DNA from: an uncultured Prevotellaceae bacterium
GTDB lineage: Bacteria > Bacteroidota > Bacteroidia > Bacteroidales > Bacteroidaceae
Assembly (NCBI GenBank): GCA_900314755.1
Contig: OMWH01000004.1
Location: 1-64,000 of the forward strand
Length of the DNA stretch: 64,000 bases
Direction: 5' to 3'
Position numbers and translations under genes: made by a program. Below, in pieces: positions 51,702 to 60,750 of this stretch. Numbering within the stretch: the stretch's first letter is position 1; each line of letters begins with the position of its first letter. Under the pieces are notes generated by a model that searched no databases, had not been told where the DNA came from, and saw only the letters and a program-made list of their open reading frames with translations.

Positions 51702-52013
51702 TTAATAGAATTGCCTTTGGAGCCATAAAGCGAGGAATCGATCATAGATGATATAGCCTTGAGGAGAGAAATAGATGAGTATGAGAAAGGCAAAGCCTCC
51801 AACGGTGTCATTGACCATCCCACTCATCGCTAACGAGTCGTAGACACCATGGGCAACGACGGGCAAAAGAAGGATGCTGATCTTTGTACGTGAAGAACGG
51901 TCTACAAAATGATAGATGGAATAGTAATAGCCCATCAATACAATGGCAAATATACTAAAAATAATCGTGATGTGTAATGAAATAATAATAGAAAAATCTA
52001 ACTTACATTTCTT
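51702..52013 (-). pseudogene. PrsW-like protease C-terminal fragment
   Basis: The minus strand is open for ~103 codons from a TAA with no good start. It reads hydrophobic segments (FSIIISLHITIIFSIFAIVL), then ILLLPVVAHGVYDSLAMSGM, and ends at 51702. The AHGVYDS motif with flanking membrane helices resembles the C-terminal zinc-ligand region of PrsW/CPBP-type membrane proteases. The N-terminal EExxK part is missing. It is likely a relic. Confidence 0.5.
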
Positions 52014-52135
52014 TTAAGCAGAGGATGCGATAAATTTTCTCCCTCTTATAGACGATTTTTTCTGTTTGGCGACAATGAATCCTTGTTATCGTCAATCTGT
52101 GAAATTGCGCTGTTGCAAAAATAGTGCAGTTTCAT

Positions 52136-52143
52136 TATCTTTG
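52136..52143 (+). promoter_or_regulatory. -7 box of the second paired lipoprotein gene
   Basis: TATCTTTG with a leader that aligns with that of the gene at 50193 up to AAGCTATGA. Confidence 0.6.
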
Positions 52144-52175
52144 CATAATTAATAACCAATTAAATGTTTAAAGCT

Positions 52176-52631
52176 ATGAAGAAGATTTTTTCAATGTTAA
52201 TGATGTTAGCCACAATGGCATTGTTTGTTGCATGCGGCAGTGATGACGATGGTGGTTCTGGTGGCAGTGGCAACACTGGTGGTGCCTATGTCGGAGAGTG
52301 GGTAAATGTCACGTCCTATGACGATAATGATTATTATGTGGTTGTTATTAAGTTAAACTCCAATGGCACAGGAACGCAGACTTTATATCATTTGTCCGAA
52401 TATGAGGCTATATACGAAGTTGGCAACTTTACTTATTCAGTATCTGGCAATCAGATAACGGTTAAGAACCCAGAAGGAACATTCACGGGTAATTATGCCA
52501 TGGGTACCTACGACGGATCCAAGTATCTCGCAGTTACGATTGAGGGTAAAACGACCAGCTATATGGAAATGACCAGTGAGATTCGTAACGATATTAACGC
52601 ATTTCATCCAGTACCAGGGGATGTTCATTGA
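52176..52631 (+). CDS. Lipoprotein, single lipocalin-like module
   Basis: The protein has 151 residues from the ATG at 52176 (MKKIFSMLMMLATMALFVA then C). The linker is Gly/Ser-rich, and the mature part has one beta-rich module (YVGEWVNVTSYDDNDYYVVV, then GTYDGSKYLAVTIEG). It resembles one module of the protein at 50193 and shares its leader, so the two are paralogues of different length. A strong hairpin follows. Confidence 0.7.
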   Translation: MKKIFSMLMMLATMALFVACGSDDDGGSGGSGNTGGAYVGEWVNVTSYDDNDYYVVVIKLNSNGTGTQTLYHLSEYEAIYEVGNFTYSVSGNQITVKNPEGTFTGNYAMGTYDGSKYLAVTIEGKTTSYMEMTSEIRNDINAFHPVPGDVH

Positions 52632-52659
52632 TGGAGGCAAAACGAATCAGGTAGCACAA

Positions 52660-52689
52660 CAAGAAATGCGGATTTCTCCGCATTTCTTG
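52660..52689 (+). terminator. Terminator after the single-module lipoprotein
   Basis: CAAGAAATGCGG pairs perfectly with CCGCATTTCTTG around ATTTCT, but few T follow; it is more hairpin than classic terminator. Confidence 0.6.
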
Positions 52690-52775
52690 CTATATAACGG
52701 CTTACCCCAGAGAATTGTCTTTTGATCTTTTAGTAAAATACTTGTTACTAAAAAGAATTGTCTATGCCGCTGAGT

Positions 52776-52941
52776 GGTGACGGTGACGGTTACAGTTTAG
52801 TGAAATCGTACTGAAAAAGTTGACTATAACTTTTACTATATATATAATATATATATTATATATAGTAATATAAATATACATGTTTTATTCACCTTTTTGG
52901 TTTCTCACTTTTGCAAAACTGTAACCGTCACCGTCACCGTG
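52776..52941. repeat. Inverted repeat GTGACGGTGACGGTTACAG around an AT-rich centre
   Basis: The left arm (about 52777-52798) and right arm (about 52915-52940, CTGTAACCGTCACCGTCACC) are near-perfect inverted copies. Between them are TATATATA-type runs that can self-pair. The arms resemble CGTCACCGTCA at the very start of the window. No coding potential. Confidence 0.75.
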
Positions 52942-52944
52942 GAA

Positions 52945-53008
52945 ATCAGTTACCGACTGACCACGGATCAGTTACCGACTGACCACGGATCAGTTACCGA
53001 CTGATTCC
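52945..53008. repeat. 22-bp tandem repeats
   Basis: ATCAGTTACCGACTGACCAC-led units start at 52945, 52967 and 52989; the third diverges after GACTGA. The core is the reverse complement of GTCGGTAACTG in the units at 12235-12322. Confidence 0.85.
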
Positions 53009-53028
53009 AACAACTTCGCTTTTATTAT

Positions 53029-53235
53029 TTGTATCCAAATATTTTGGTGGACAACATGGCAGAAGGTGCGTTCAACTATACCCCCTACACCTTGGTCACC
53101 CCAACAGCCATCCGTACGGTCAAGAAAGACGAGAGGAACGATGACGCACCCGCCTACAATCTCAAGGGACAGCGTGTGTCACCGTCCTATAAGGGTCTCT
53201 TCATCAAGAATGGCAAGAAATACTTGGTAAAGTAA
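53029..53235 (+). pseudogene. C-terminal fragment of an exported protein
   Basis: The frame gives MAEGAFNYTPYTLVTPTAIR and ends YKGLFIKNGKKYLVK, a tail like those on exported Bacteroidota proteins (GQRVSPSYKGLFIKNGKK). No signal peptide or body precedes it, so only the end of a gene remains, directly after the repeat-rich stretch. Confidence 0.5.
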
Positions 53236-53246
53236 ACCGGACAGAC

Positions 53247-53897
53247 TTACTTTTTACGAATCAGCGTAAGACCGTCGCGCAGAGGGAGAATGACCTGCTC
53301 CACGCGACGGTCTTGCTGTATGTAGTCATTAAAGGCGACGATACCGTGTGTCTGCTGGTCTTTCTGGTAGGAGGGGTCGACGACATGACCGTCCCACAGG
53401 GTGTTATCGGCAAGGATGAAACCACCGGGACGAAGAAGGGAGAGCACCGTCTCGTAGGTCTCCCGATAGGTACGTTTGTCACCATCGATAAATGCCATGT
53501 CAAAGTCAATACCGAGTTTAGGAGCCTCCGTATTGGCATCACCGATGATAAAAGTGATTTTCTCGCTGACAGGGGAGTTCTCTATCCAAGGACGAGTGAA
53601 ATCCTCCTGCTCGTCATTGATCTCGAAAGTATACAGATGACCGTCTTCCTCCAAGCCCTCTGCCATGCACAGGGCAGAATAGCCACTGAAGGTACCCACC
53701 TCCAATATATTCTGTGGACGGATCATCCGCACCAGCATCTTCAGCAGTCGTCCCTGCAGGTGACCCGATGCCATGCGTCCATGCAGCATATGGATATTGG
53801 TGGCACGCCATAGCCGGTAGAGATAGTCCGGCTCCGGCTCAATATGACTGAGGATATACTCCTCTAAACTCTCAACTCTCAATTCTTCACTCTTCAC
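53247..53897 (-). CDS. O-methyltransferase (SAM-dependent)
   Basis: The protein has 216 residues. It is a class I methyltransferase like caffeoyl-CoA/catechol O-methyltransferases: ILEVGTFSGYSALCMAEGL for SAM binding, IDGDKRTYRETY and GGFILADNTLWDG. Metal ligands fit the family. The start lies in a GTGAAGA simple repeat (53890-53905), so the exact start is uncertain. It converges with the fragment at 53029 and lies 3 bp downstream of aroQ. Confidence 0.9.
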   Translation of the reverse strand: MKSEELRVESLEEYILSHIEPEPDYLYRLWRATNIHMLHGRMASGHLQGRLLKMLVRMIRPQNILEVGTFSGYSALCMAEGLEEDGHLYTFEINDEQEDFTRPWIENSPVSEKITFIIGDANTEAPKLGIDFDMAFIDGDKRTYRETYETVLSLLRPGGFILADNTLWDGHVVDPSYQKDQQTHGIVAFNDYIQQDRRVEQVILPLRDGLTLIRKK

Positions 53898-53900
53898 TCT

Positions 53901-54323
53901 TCACTCTTCACTTAAAAAAGCTTCAATAGCAAGGCGATAGGAGTCCAGTCCGAATCCACAGATGACACCCTTGCAGGCTGCGGAGATGAACGAGTGGTGG
54001 CGGAACTCCTCACGCTGGTGGACATTAGAGATATGCACCTCGATAACGGGTGTCTTCAACGAGCGGATGCAGTCGTGCAGAGCCACAGAAGTATGTGTAT
54101 AGGCACCTGCGTTGAGCACGATACCGTCGTATGTAAAGCCCACCTCCTGCATCTTGTTGATCAGCTCACCCTCCACATTACTCTGGAAATACTCGATGTC
54201 CACGTCAGGATAGCGCTGCCGCAGCTGAGGGAGGTACTGCTCGAAGGACGACGAGCCGTAGATACCTGGTTCACGGGTTCCCAGCAGGTTGAGATTAGGA
54301 CCATTAACGATTAAAATTTTCAT
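53901..54323 (-). CDS. aroQ: 3-dehydroquinate dehydratase, type II
   Basis: The protein has 140 residues from the ATG at 54323. Third step of the shikimate pathway, forming a dodecamer. Motifs: NGPNLNLLGTREPGIYG, with the tyrosine; LNAGAYTHTSVALHDC; HISNVHQREEFRHHSF; and the late CGFGLDSYRLAI. It diverges from xerD across ~46 bp. Confidence 0.95.
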   Translation of the reverse strand: MKILIVNGPNLNLLGTREPGIYGSSSFEQYLPQLRQRYPDVDIEYFQSNVEGELINKMQEVGFTYDGIVLNAGAYTHTSVALHDCIRSLKTPVIEVHISNVHQREEFRHHSFISAACKGVICGFGLDSYRLAIEAFLSEE

Positions 54324-54369
54324 AATTCGGAAATATTTTGTACTTTTGTCTGCAAAAATAATCATTTTT

Positions 54370-55314
54370 ATGGAAACCGGCAAGAATTCGCAGGCAAATA
54401 TTGTCAAGAGCTACCAGCGCTACCTGAAACTGCAACGCGGTTTCTCACCCAACACGCTGGATGCCTACCGCCGTGACCTGGAGAAACTGCTCCACTACCT
54501 GAAACAGGAGGGGAAGGATGTCTGGGAGGTGCAACTGCCAGACCTGCAGCATTTTGCGGCTACCCTCCACGAGATAGGCATCCATCCCCGCTCGCAATGC
54601 AGAATACTGAGCGGTGTACGCTCGTTCTTCCGTTTCATGGAACTGGACGGCTACCGGGAGGACGACCCCTCGGAACTGCTGGAGAGTCCTGTCCTGGGAG
54701 AGCATCTGCCAGAGGTACTGTCACCTGCCGAGGTGGATGTGTTGGAAGACTCCATCGACCTCTCGAAATGGGAGGGACAGCGTAACCGTGCCATCATCGA
54801 AGTACTGTTCTCCTGTGGGCTGCGTGTCAGCGAACTCGTCAACCTGAAACTCTCCAATATCTATGTCGACGAGCAGTATGTGCGGGTGTTCGGCAAAGGG
54901 TCGAAAGAGCGGCTGGTACCCATCTCACCCAAGGCACTGCGGGAGTTGGACAAATGGTTTATCAACCGTAACCTCATGAAGATAAAACCCGGTGAGGAGG
55001 ATTATGTGTTCCTGAACCGCCGGGGTGCCCACCTCACCCGCACCATGATACTCATTATGATCAAAGAGCAGGCTGTTGTGGCAGGTATCCCAAAGACCAT
55101 CTCCCCCCATACCCTGCGCCATTCCTTTGCCACCGCTCTCCTCGAAGGCGGTGCTGACCTGCGTGCCATCCAGGCGATGCTGGGACACGAGTCAATCGGT
55201 ACGACGGAGATATATACCCATATCGACATGTCAACGCTCCGTCAGGAGATTCTGGAGCATCATCCGAGGAATATGAAGAGACCCCCCTCTGACTTCCCCG
55301 AGGGGGAGGAATAA
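54370..55314 (+). CDS. xerD: Tyrosine recombinase XerD-like
   Basis: The protein has 314 residues from the ATG at 54370. The catalytic set is complete: Arg in FSCGLRVSELVNL, Lys in FGKGSKERLVPI, HxxR in HTLRHSFATALLEGG, and Tyr in ESIGTTEIYTHIDM. An N-terminal SAM-like domain precedes them (YQRYLKLQRGFSPNTLDAYR). Length and order fit chromosomal dimer-resolution recombinases, so XerD is more likely than a phage integrase. Confidence 0.9.
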   Translation: METGKNSQANIVKSYQRYLKLQRGFSPNTLDAYRRDLEKLLHYLKQEGKDVWEVQLPDLQHFAATLHEIGIHPRSQCRILSGVRSFFRFMELDGYREDDPSELLESPVLGEHLPEVLSPAEVDVLEDSIDLSKWEGQRNRAIIEVLFSCGLRVSELVNLKLSNIYVDEQYVRVFGKGSKERLVPISPKALRELDKWFINRNLMKIKPGEEDYVFLNRRGAHLTRTMILIMIKEQAVVAGIPKTISPHTLRHSFATALLEGGADLRAIQAMLGHESIGTTEIYTHIDMSTLRQEILEHHPRNMKRPPSDFPEGEE

Positions 55315-55441
55315 GAAGGGAGGAATGATAAAAAATATTAATAATGTGGGAGTTTTGTCGGTGGTGCTGCAACTTTTATATAACTTTGTGCGTCTTTTAA
55401 GACAAATGTTGCTAACATTTAACTATCAAATATATTATTTT

Positions 55442-58270
55442 ATGAGACTTCAAAAATGGTTTGTTGCCGCACTGATGTTTATCAGTTCCGCAACGATGGT
55501 AGCTCAAGAGATGCAGTTGCCACCAATCCCCGTAGATCCCGCCGTGCGTATCGGAAAGTTGGATAACGGATTGACTTATTACATCCGTCACAATGAGTAC
55601 CCTGAGCATGTGGCAAATTTCTACATCGCCCAGCGTGTGGGTTCTATCAACGAGGACGAGTCACAGCGTGGACTTGCCCACTTCCTGGAGCACATGGCTT
55701 TCAACGGCTCTGAGCATTTTAAGGGCAATGGTATTATCGAATTCACCCGTTCCCTGGGTGTGGAGTTCGGCAGTGACCTGAATGCCTATACGAGTATTGA
55801 CCAGACCGTCTACCGTGTCTGTGACGTTCCCACCAAGCGCGCCACAGCCATTGACTCCTGTCTGCTGATCCTGAAAGACTGGTCGAACGGTCTTTCTCTG
55901 GAACCTGATGAGATTGACAAGGAGCGTGACGTAGTGCATAACGAGTGGCGTCTGGGTGAGGGACCTGACCAGCGTATGCTGCAGCGTGCCCTGCCGAAGG
56001 TTTATCCCGGTTCTAAGTACGGTGAGCGTCTGCCTATCGGACTGATGTCAGTCATCGACAGTTTCAAGCCACAGACCCTGCGAGCTTACTATCAGAAATG
56101 GTATCGTCCTGACAACCAGGCTATCATCGTAGTCGGTGACGTGGATGTAGACCATATCGAGGCACAGATCAAGGAACTTTTCGGTGGCATCAAGGTAGAC
56201 CCCAATGCTCCGAAAGTGGTAGCGGAGGCTGTTCCAGACAACAAGGAGGCTATCTATGTTTACGAGAAGGACAAAGAGATGCAGATGGCTAATGTCTTCG
56301 TCATGATGAAGCATGATGCCACCAAGCCCGAGGAGAAAAACAGCATGGCATATCTCATCCAGGACTATGCGGTCAATGTCATCTCACAGATGATCAACCA
56401 ACGCCTGTCGGAAATGACACAGGACGAGTCCTGTCCCTTCTTCCAGGGATTTGCTGATGACAGTAACTACCTGCTCTCAAGGACAAAGGACTGCTTCGAG
56501 TTGATTGGTATCCCCAAGGAGGGCAAGGAGATGGAGACCTTACAGGTGCTCTATCGCGAGGCTAGACGTGTCCGTGATTTCGGTTTCACCGCTACAGAAT
56601 ATGAGCGTGCCAAGGCAGATTATCTGAGTGCCCTGGAGAAACGTTATACCAATCGTGACAAGCGTAAGAACGCAGAGTTCGGCAATGCCTATCGTGACCA
56701 CTTCCTGGACAACGAGCCTATCCCTCCATTGGATGTGCTCTATCAGACCATGCAGATGATTGCCCCAAGTATCCCTGTACAGGCAATCAACCAGATGTTG
56801 CCCGAGTTGATTACTCCTACCGACAGCAATCTCGTTGTCATGATCATGGCACAGGAGAAGGACGGTAAGGTCTATCCTACCGAGAAGGACATGGCTGCTG
56901 CTGTTGCCGCTGCCCGTGCGGAGAAGATCGAGGCTTATGTGGACAACGTGAAGAACGAGCCGCTGGTGGATGTCACCAAGATAAAGGCTGGTAAGATTGT
57001 CAGCGAGAGCGAGAATAAGACACTCGGTTATAAGGAACTGAAACTCTCTAACGGTGCTACCGTCATATTGAAGAAGACTGACTTCAAGGATGACGAGGTG
57101 CAGATGCAGGCATTTGCCAAGGGCGGTAAGTCACTCTACGGTGCTGCCGACTATACGAACCTGAAGGTGTTCGATCAGGTGATTGGTATCAGTGGACTGG
57201 GTAACTTCTCCAGCAACGAGTTGCAGAAGGCACTCGCCGGTAAGGAGTGTAATGCTGACGCAACACTTGGTAACACCCGTCAGTATGTCACCGCTCACTC
57301 TACACCAAAGGATCTGGAGACGATGATGCAGATGCAGTACCTGTACTTCACCCATATCAACAAGGACGAGAAGCAGATGCAGAACCTCATGACCCAGCTT
57401 GACATGGCTTTGAAGAACAAGTCGCTGTCACCAGAAGCCGTGTTCTCTGACTCATTGGCTTCCACCATGTATGCTCATAACCCTCGTTTCACACAGCTTG
57501 ACGTGAAAGACCTGAAGGACATCAACTACGACCGCATCCTGGAAATCGCCAAGGATCGTTTCAAGAATGCAGGACAGTTTACCTTCATCTTCTGTGGTAA
57601 CTTTGACGAGCAGACACTCCGTCCGCTGATTGAGCAATACATCGCCTCCCTGCCAGCAACCAATGCGAAGGCAGAGGACTTCAATGAGATGATGACACTC
57701 GCCAAGGGAAAGGTCGTCAACCAGTTCAAGGTGAAGACAGAGTCACCTAAGGCAACCGCCTTTGAGATATGGTATGCCGATGTACCTTATACCTTGGAGA
57801 ATTCGGTGAAGATTGACGCAGTGGGACAGGTGCTCTCTATGATTTACCTGAAGACCATCCGTGAGGACGAGAGTGCCGCATACTCTTGTGGCGCCTATGG
57901 TCGTTTCAACCTGAGCAGTAAGCAACCCAAAGCACTGCTGCAGGCTTACTGCCCGATGAACCCCGACAAGTCGGAACTGGCTGTCCGCCTGTTGCATGAG
58001 GGTATTGCCAATATGGCAAAGAAGGTGGATGCAGACCAGCTCGCTAAGGTGAAAGAGTATATGCTGAAACAGATCGACGTGGACGCTAAGACCAACAGTT
58101 ATTGGGTGAACACCATCACTACTTTCAAAGATTACGGAATGGATTCTCACACTGACTACAAGAAGACCGTTGAGAGTCTGACCGTTGAGAGTGTCCGCGA
58201 CTTCCTGAACAATGTCATCCTGAAGAGTGGTAACCATACTGAGGTTATCATGACTCCAGAGACAAAATAA
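55442..58270 (+). CDS. M16-family zinc protease
   Basis: The protein has 942 residues from the ATG at 55442, with a signal peptide (MRLQKWFVAALMFISSATMV). The inverted zinc motif HFLEHMAFNGS is present, with the downstream glutamate in VVHNEWRLGEGPDQRML. Four M16 half-domains are visible; the second pair lacks the motif. It is an exported peptide-degrading enzyme of the pitrilysin group, probably periplasmic. It is monocistronic, with a terminator. Confidence 0.93.
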   Translation: MRLQKWFVAALMFISSATMVAQEMQLPPIPVDPAVRIGKLDNGLTYYIRHNEYPEHVANFYIAQRVGSINEDESQRGLAHFLEHMAFNGSEHFKGNGIIEFTRSLGVEFGSDLNAYTSIDQTVYRVCDVPTKRATAIDSCLLILKDWSNGLSLEPDEIDKERDVVHNEWRLGEGPDQRMLQRALPKVYPGSKYGERLPIGLMSVIDSFKPQTLRAYYQKWYRPDNQAIIVVGDVDVDHIEAQIKELFGGIKVDPNAPKVVAEAVPDNKEAIYVYEKDKEMQMANVFVMMKHDATKPEEKNSMAYLIQDYAVNVISQMINQRLSEMTQDESCPFFQGFADDSNYLLSRTKDCFELIGIPKEGKEMETLQVLYREARRVRDFGFTATEYERAKADYLSALEKRYTNRDKRKNAEFGNAYRDHFLDNEPIPPLDVLYQTMQMIAPSIPVQAINQMLPELITPTDSNLVVMIMAQEKDGKVYPTEKDMAAAVAAARAEKIEAYVDNVKNEPLVDVTKIKAGKIVSESENKTLGYKELKLSNGATVILKKTDFKDDEVQMQAFAKGGKSLYGAADYTNLKVFDQVIGISGLGNFSSNELQKALAGKECNADATLGNTRQYVTAHSTPKDLETMMQMQYLYFTHINKDEKQMQNLMTQLDMALKNKSLSPEAVFSDSLASTMYAHNPRFTQLDVKDLKDINYDRILEIAKDRFKNAGQFTFIFCGNFDEQTLRPLIEQYIASLPATNAKAEDFNEMMTLAKGKVVNQFKVKTESPKATAFEIWYADVPYTLENSVKIDAVGQVLSMIYLKTIREDESAAYSCGAYGRFNLSSKQPKALLQAYCPMNPDKSELAVRLLHEGIANMAKKVDADQLAKVKEYMLKQIDVDAKTNSYWVNTITTFKDYGMDSHTDYKKTVESLTVESVRDFLNNVILKSGNHTEVIMTPETK

Positions 58271-58290
58271 CCAACCTCACTTCATAACCC

Positions 58291-58330
58291 AAACGGCTTG
58301 TTTCTGAAAAGAGCAAGCCGTTTTATTTTG
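58291..58330 (+). terminator. Terminator after the M16 protease
   Basis: AAACGGCTTG (58291-58300) pairs with CAAGCCGTTT (58314-58323), followed by TATTTTG. Confidence 0.85.
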
Positions 58331-58427
58331 TCATTCCCCGAAAACTCCGTACCTTTGAGACAAGTCTCGAAGGTAGGCTGCACCTCGGAAATATCCAAAT
58401 AAATTTGGTTTTTCTCTCGATTTGCAC

Positions 58428-58435
58428 TACCTTTG
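58428..58435 (+). promoter_or_regulatory. -7 box of metK
   Basis: TACCTTTG fits TAnnTTTG, 27 bp before the ATG at 58462. A further TACCTTTG at 58351 may be a second start site. Confidence 0.6.
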
Positions 58436-58461
58436 CACCCAAATTCAAAACGAAAGATAAT

Positions 58462-59721
58462 ATGTCTTATTTTTTCTCTTCAGAATCCGTATCAGAAGGG
58501 CATCCTGACAAGGTTGCCGACCAGATCAGTGATGCTATCCTTGATCAGTTTCTCGCCTATGACGAACATGCCCGTGTCGCTTGCGAGTCGTTTGTGACAA
58601 CAGGACAGGTGGTCATCATGGGTGAAGTGCGTAGTGAGGTGTATATCGACCTCCAGACGATTGCCCGCAATACCATCAAGAAAATCGGCTATACGAAGGC
58701 GGAGTACCAGTTTGACGGTAACTCCTGCGGTATCCTGACGGCTATCCATGAGCAGAGCGAGGATATCAACCGGGGTGTTGACCGTGAGGAAGACGAGGAC
58801 CAGGGAGCAGGTGACCAGGGCATGATGTTCGGCTATGCCACGAACGAGACGGAGAGTCTGATGCCTGTGTCGCTCGACCTTGCCCATCTGCTGATGCGCA
58901 CCCTTGCGGAGATCCGTAAGGAAGGAAAACAGATGACATACCTGCGACCTGACGCAAAGAGTCAGGTGACTATCCAATATAGTGACGAGGGCATCCCCGA
59001 GCGCATCGACACCATCGTGGTGTCTACCCAGCATGACGAGTTCGACACTGACGACGAGCGCATGCTCCAGCGTATCAAAGACGATGTCATCAACATCCTG
59101 ATACCACGTGTGAAGGAGAAAATTCACTCACAAAAGGTGCTGGCACTCTTTGGGGACGATATCAAATACTATGTCAACCCGACAGGTAAGTTCGTCATTG
59201 GCGGTCCCCATGGAGACACTGGTCTGACAGGACGTAAGATCATCGTCGACACCTATGGTGGAAAGGGTGCCCATGGTGGAGGTGCTTTCTCAGGAAAGGA
59301 CTCCTCGAAGGTAGACCGCTCCGCAGCTTATGCTGCACGTCATATCGCCAAGAACATGGTGGCTGCCGGTGTTGCCGACGAGATGCTGGTACAGATCAGC
59401 TATGCCATCGGTGTGGCAGAACCCATGAATATCTATGTGAATACCTATGGTCGTTCCAAGGTGCGGATGACCGACGGAGAGATAGCCAAGAAGATAGAAC
59501 AACTCTTCGACCTGCGTCCAAAAGCCATTGAGCGCTCGCTGAAACTGCGTCAGCCCATGTATTTGGAGACAGCTGCTTACGGTCACATGGGACGGCAGTG
59601 TGAGGTGGTAAAGAAAACGTTCAGCAGTCGCTACCACGAGACCAAGACGATGGATGTCGAGTTATTCACCTGGGAGAAACTCGACCGTGTAGAAGATATC
59701 AAACAAGCATTCGGACTGTAA
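58462..59721 (+). CDS. metK: S-adenosylmethionine synthetase
   Basis: The protein has 419 residues from the ATG at 58462. Makes SAM from methionine and ATP. Motifs: [77 protein letters not shown]. No SAM riboswitch is seen in the 130-bp leader. The next gene begins directly after its stop. Confidence 0.96.
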   Translation: MSYFFSSESVSEGHPDKVADQISDAILDQFLAYDEHARVACESFVTTGQVVIMGEVRSEVYIDLQTIARNTIKKIGYTKAEYQFDGNSCGILTAIHEQSEDINRGVDREEDEDQGAGDQGMMFGYATNETESLMPVSLDLAHLLMRTLAEIRKEGKQMTYLRPDAKSQVTIQYSDEGIPERIDTIVVSTQHDEFDTDDERMLQRIKDDVINILIPRVKEKIHSQKVLALFGDDIKYYVNPTGKFVIGGPHGDTGLTGRKIIVDTYGGKGAHGGGAFSGKDSSKVDRSAAYAARHIAKNMVAAGVADEMLVQISYAIGVAEPMNIYVNTYGRSKVRMTDGEIAKKIEQLFDLRPKAIERSLKLRQPMYLETAAYGHMGRQCEVVKKTFSSRYHETKTMDVELFTWEKLDRVEDIKQAFGL

Positions 59722-60741
59722 TTGCTTCAACAAGACTCCATACCGTCATCATCAACGGCAGTACAAGAAGGTGACTCTGTCGTCGTACAACACCGGCCGC
59801 TGACCCCCGCTCAAGTACTGAGCTGGCTACCCCGTGATGCGACTCCTGCCCAACAGGACTCTGCCATCCAGTCACGTTTCAAACCAGGAGAGATACATTG
59901 GAGTGAGCACCCCGACACCCTCCATCTGCCAGGACATCAGCCTGGTGTCGACTTGATGAATGCGGAACTGCCGCAGTACTATAAAGAAGGTTTTTTCTCG
60001 AAAGACACCTTGTTCCATCCAGAACTGCAGGGTGGACGTATCGGAGTCGCTGGTGACCCAGTCCCCTACAGGGTGCAGAATGATAATGTCATCACCTCCC
60101 TGCTGCTGGCTTGTTTCCTCATCTCCGTGATAGCCTTTGCTAATACCCGGAAATTCTTCATCCGCCAAATCAAGAACTTCTTCTATGCCCCGCGAGAGGA
60201 AAGGATAGAATTCTCAGAAACGAGTAATGAGTTGCGCTTCCAGCTTTTCCTCGTAGGCATAACCAGCCTACTCATCGCCCTGCTTTTCTATTTCTATACG
60301 CTGGACAATATCGGAAAGACCTTTGTCCTCCAGTCACAATATACCCTGATAACTATTTTCCTGCTCATCACACTGTCCTTTTTCGTCTTGAAAGCAGGTC
60401 TGTACACCATGGTCAATCTAGTGTTCTTTGATAGTAAAAGAAATCAACAATGGATGAAGGCTTGGCTCTTCATCGTGTCGATGGAAGGTGTACTCTTTTT
60501 CCCTGCTGTCCTATTGGGTGTCTATTACGAAATGGATATTCAAAAAGTCACTTTTTACGTCATTATAGCACTAATTATTATTAAAATAGTGACAATTTAT
60601 AAGTGTTTTATCATCTTTTTCCGTCGAAATGTCGTTCATTTGCAAATTTTTTTGTACTTTTGCACCCTCGAAATAGTACCTTTGCTCGCCTTATGGGGCG
60701 TGCTTGTCATGACAGCGAATAATTTAAAAATCAATTTTTAG
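59722..60741 (+). CDS. DUF4271 membrane protein
   Basis: The protein has ~339 residues if it starts at the TTG at 59722, immediately after the metK stop; the first ATG (59956) is the alternative. The N-terminal ~120 residues are soluble; then come about seven membrane helices (ITSLLLACFLISVIAFANTR, FLVGITSLLIALLFYFYTLD, TLITIFLLITLSFFVLKAGL...). DUF4271 proteins sit upstream of hemD in Bacteroidota; their role is unknown. Confidence 0.82.
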   Translation: MLQQDSIPSSSTAVQEGDSVVVQHRPLTPAQVLSWLPRDATPAQQDSAIQSRFKPGEIHWSEHPDTLHLPGHQPGVDLMNAELPQYYKEGFFSKDTLFHPELQGGRIGVAGDPVPYRVQNDNVITSLLLACFLISVIAFANTRKFFIRQIKNFFYAPREERIEFSETSNELRFQLFLVGITSLLIALLFYFYTLDNIGKTFVLQSQYTLITIFLLITLSFFVLKAGLYTMVNLVFFDSKRNQQWMKAWLFIVSMEGVLFFPAVLLGVYYEMDIQKVTFYVIIALIIIKIVTIYKCFIIFFRRNVVHLQIFLYFCTLEIVPLLALWGVLVMTANNLKINF

Positions 60742-60750
60742 GACACTAAA

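Larger units (their letters stand above)
52690..53028. other. Repeat-rich non-coding stretch
   Basis: No gene is seen. It holds an inverted pair of GTGACGGTGACGGTTACAG arms (52778 and 52916-52940) flanking an AT-rich centre with long (TA) runs. A direct array of 22-bp units (52945-53008) follows. Confidence 0.7.

Noticed and set aside
52945-53008. CRISPR array
   Set aside because: The 22-bp units abut with no spacers, and no cas genes lie nearby.
54370-55314. Phage or transposon integrase
   Set aside because: Length, catalytic residue order and neighbours (aroQ, metK) fit chromosomal XerD; no attachment site is visible.
58351-58461. SAM riboswitch upstream of metK
   Set aside because: No SAM-type paired elements or conserved core could be drawn in this short leader; only promoter boxes are visible.
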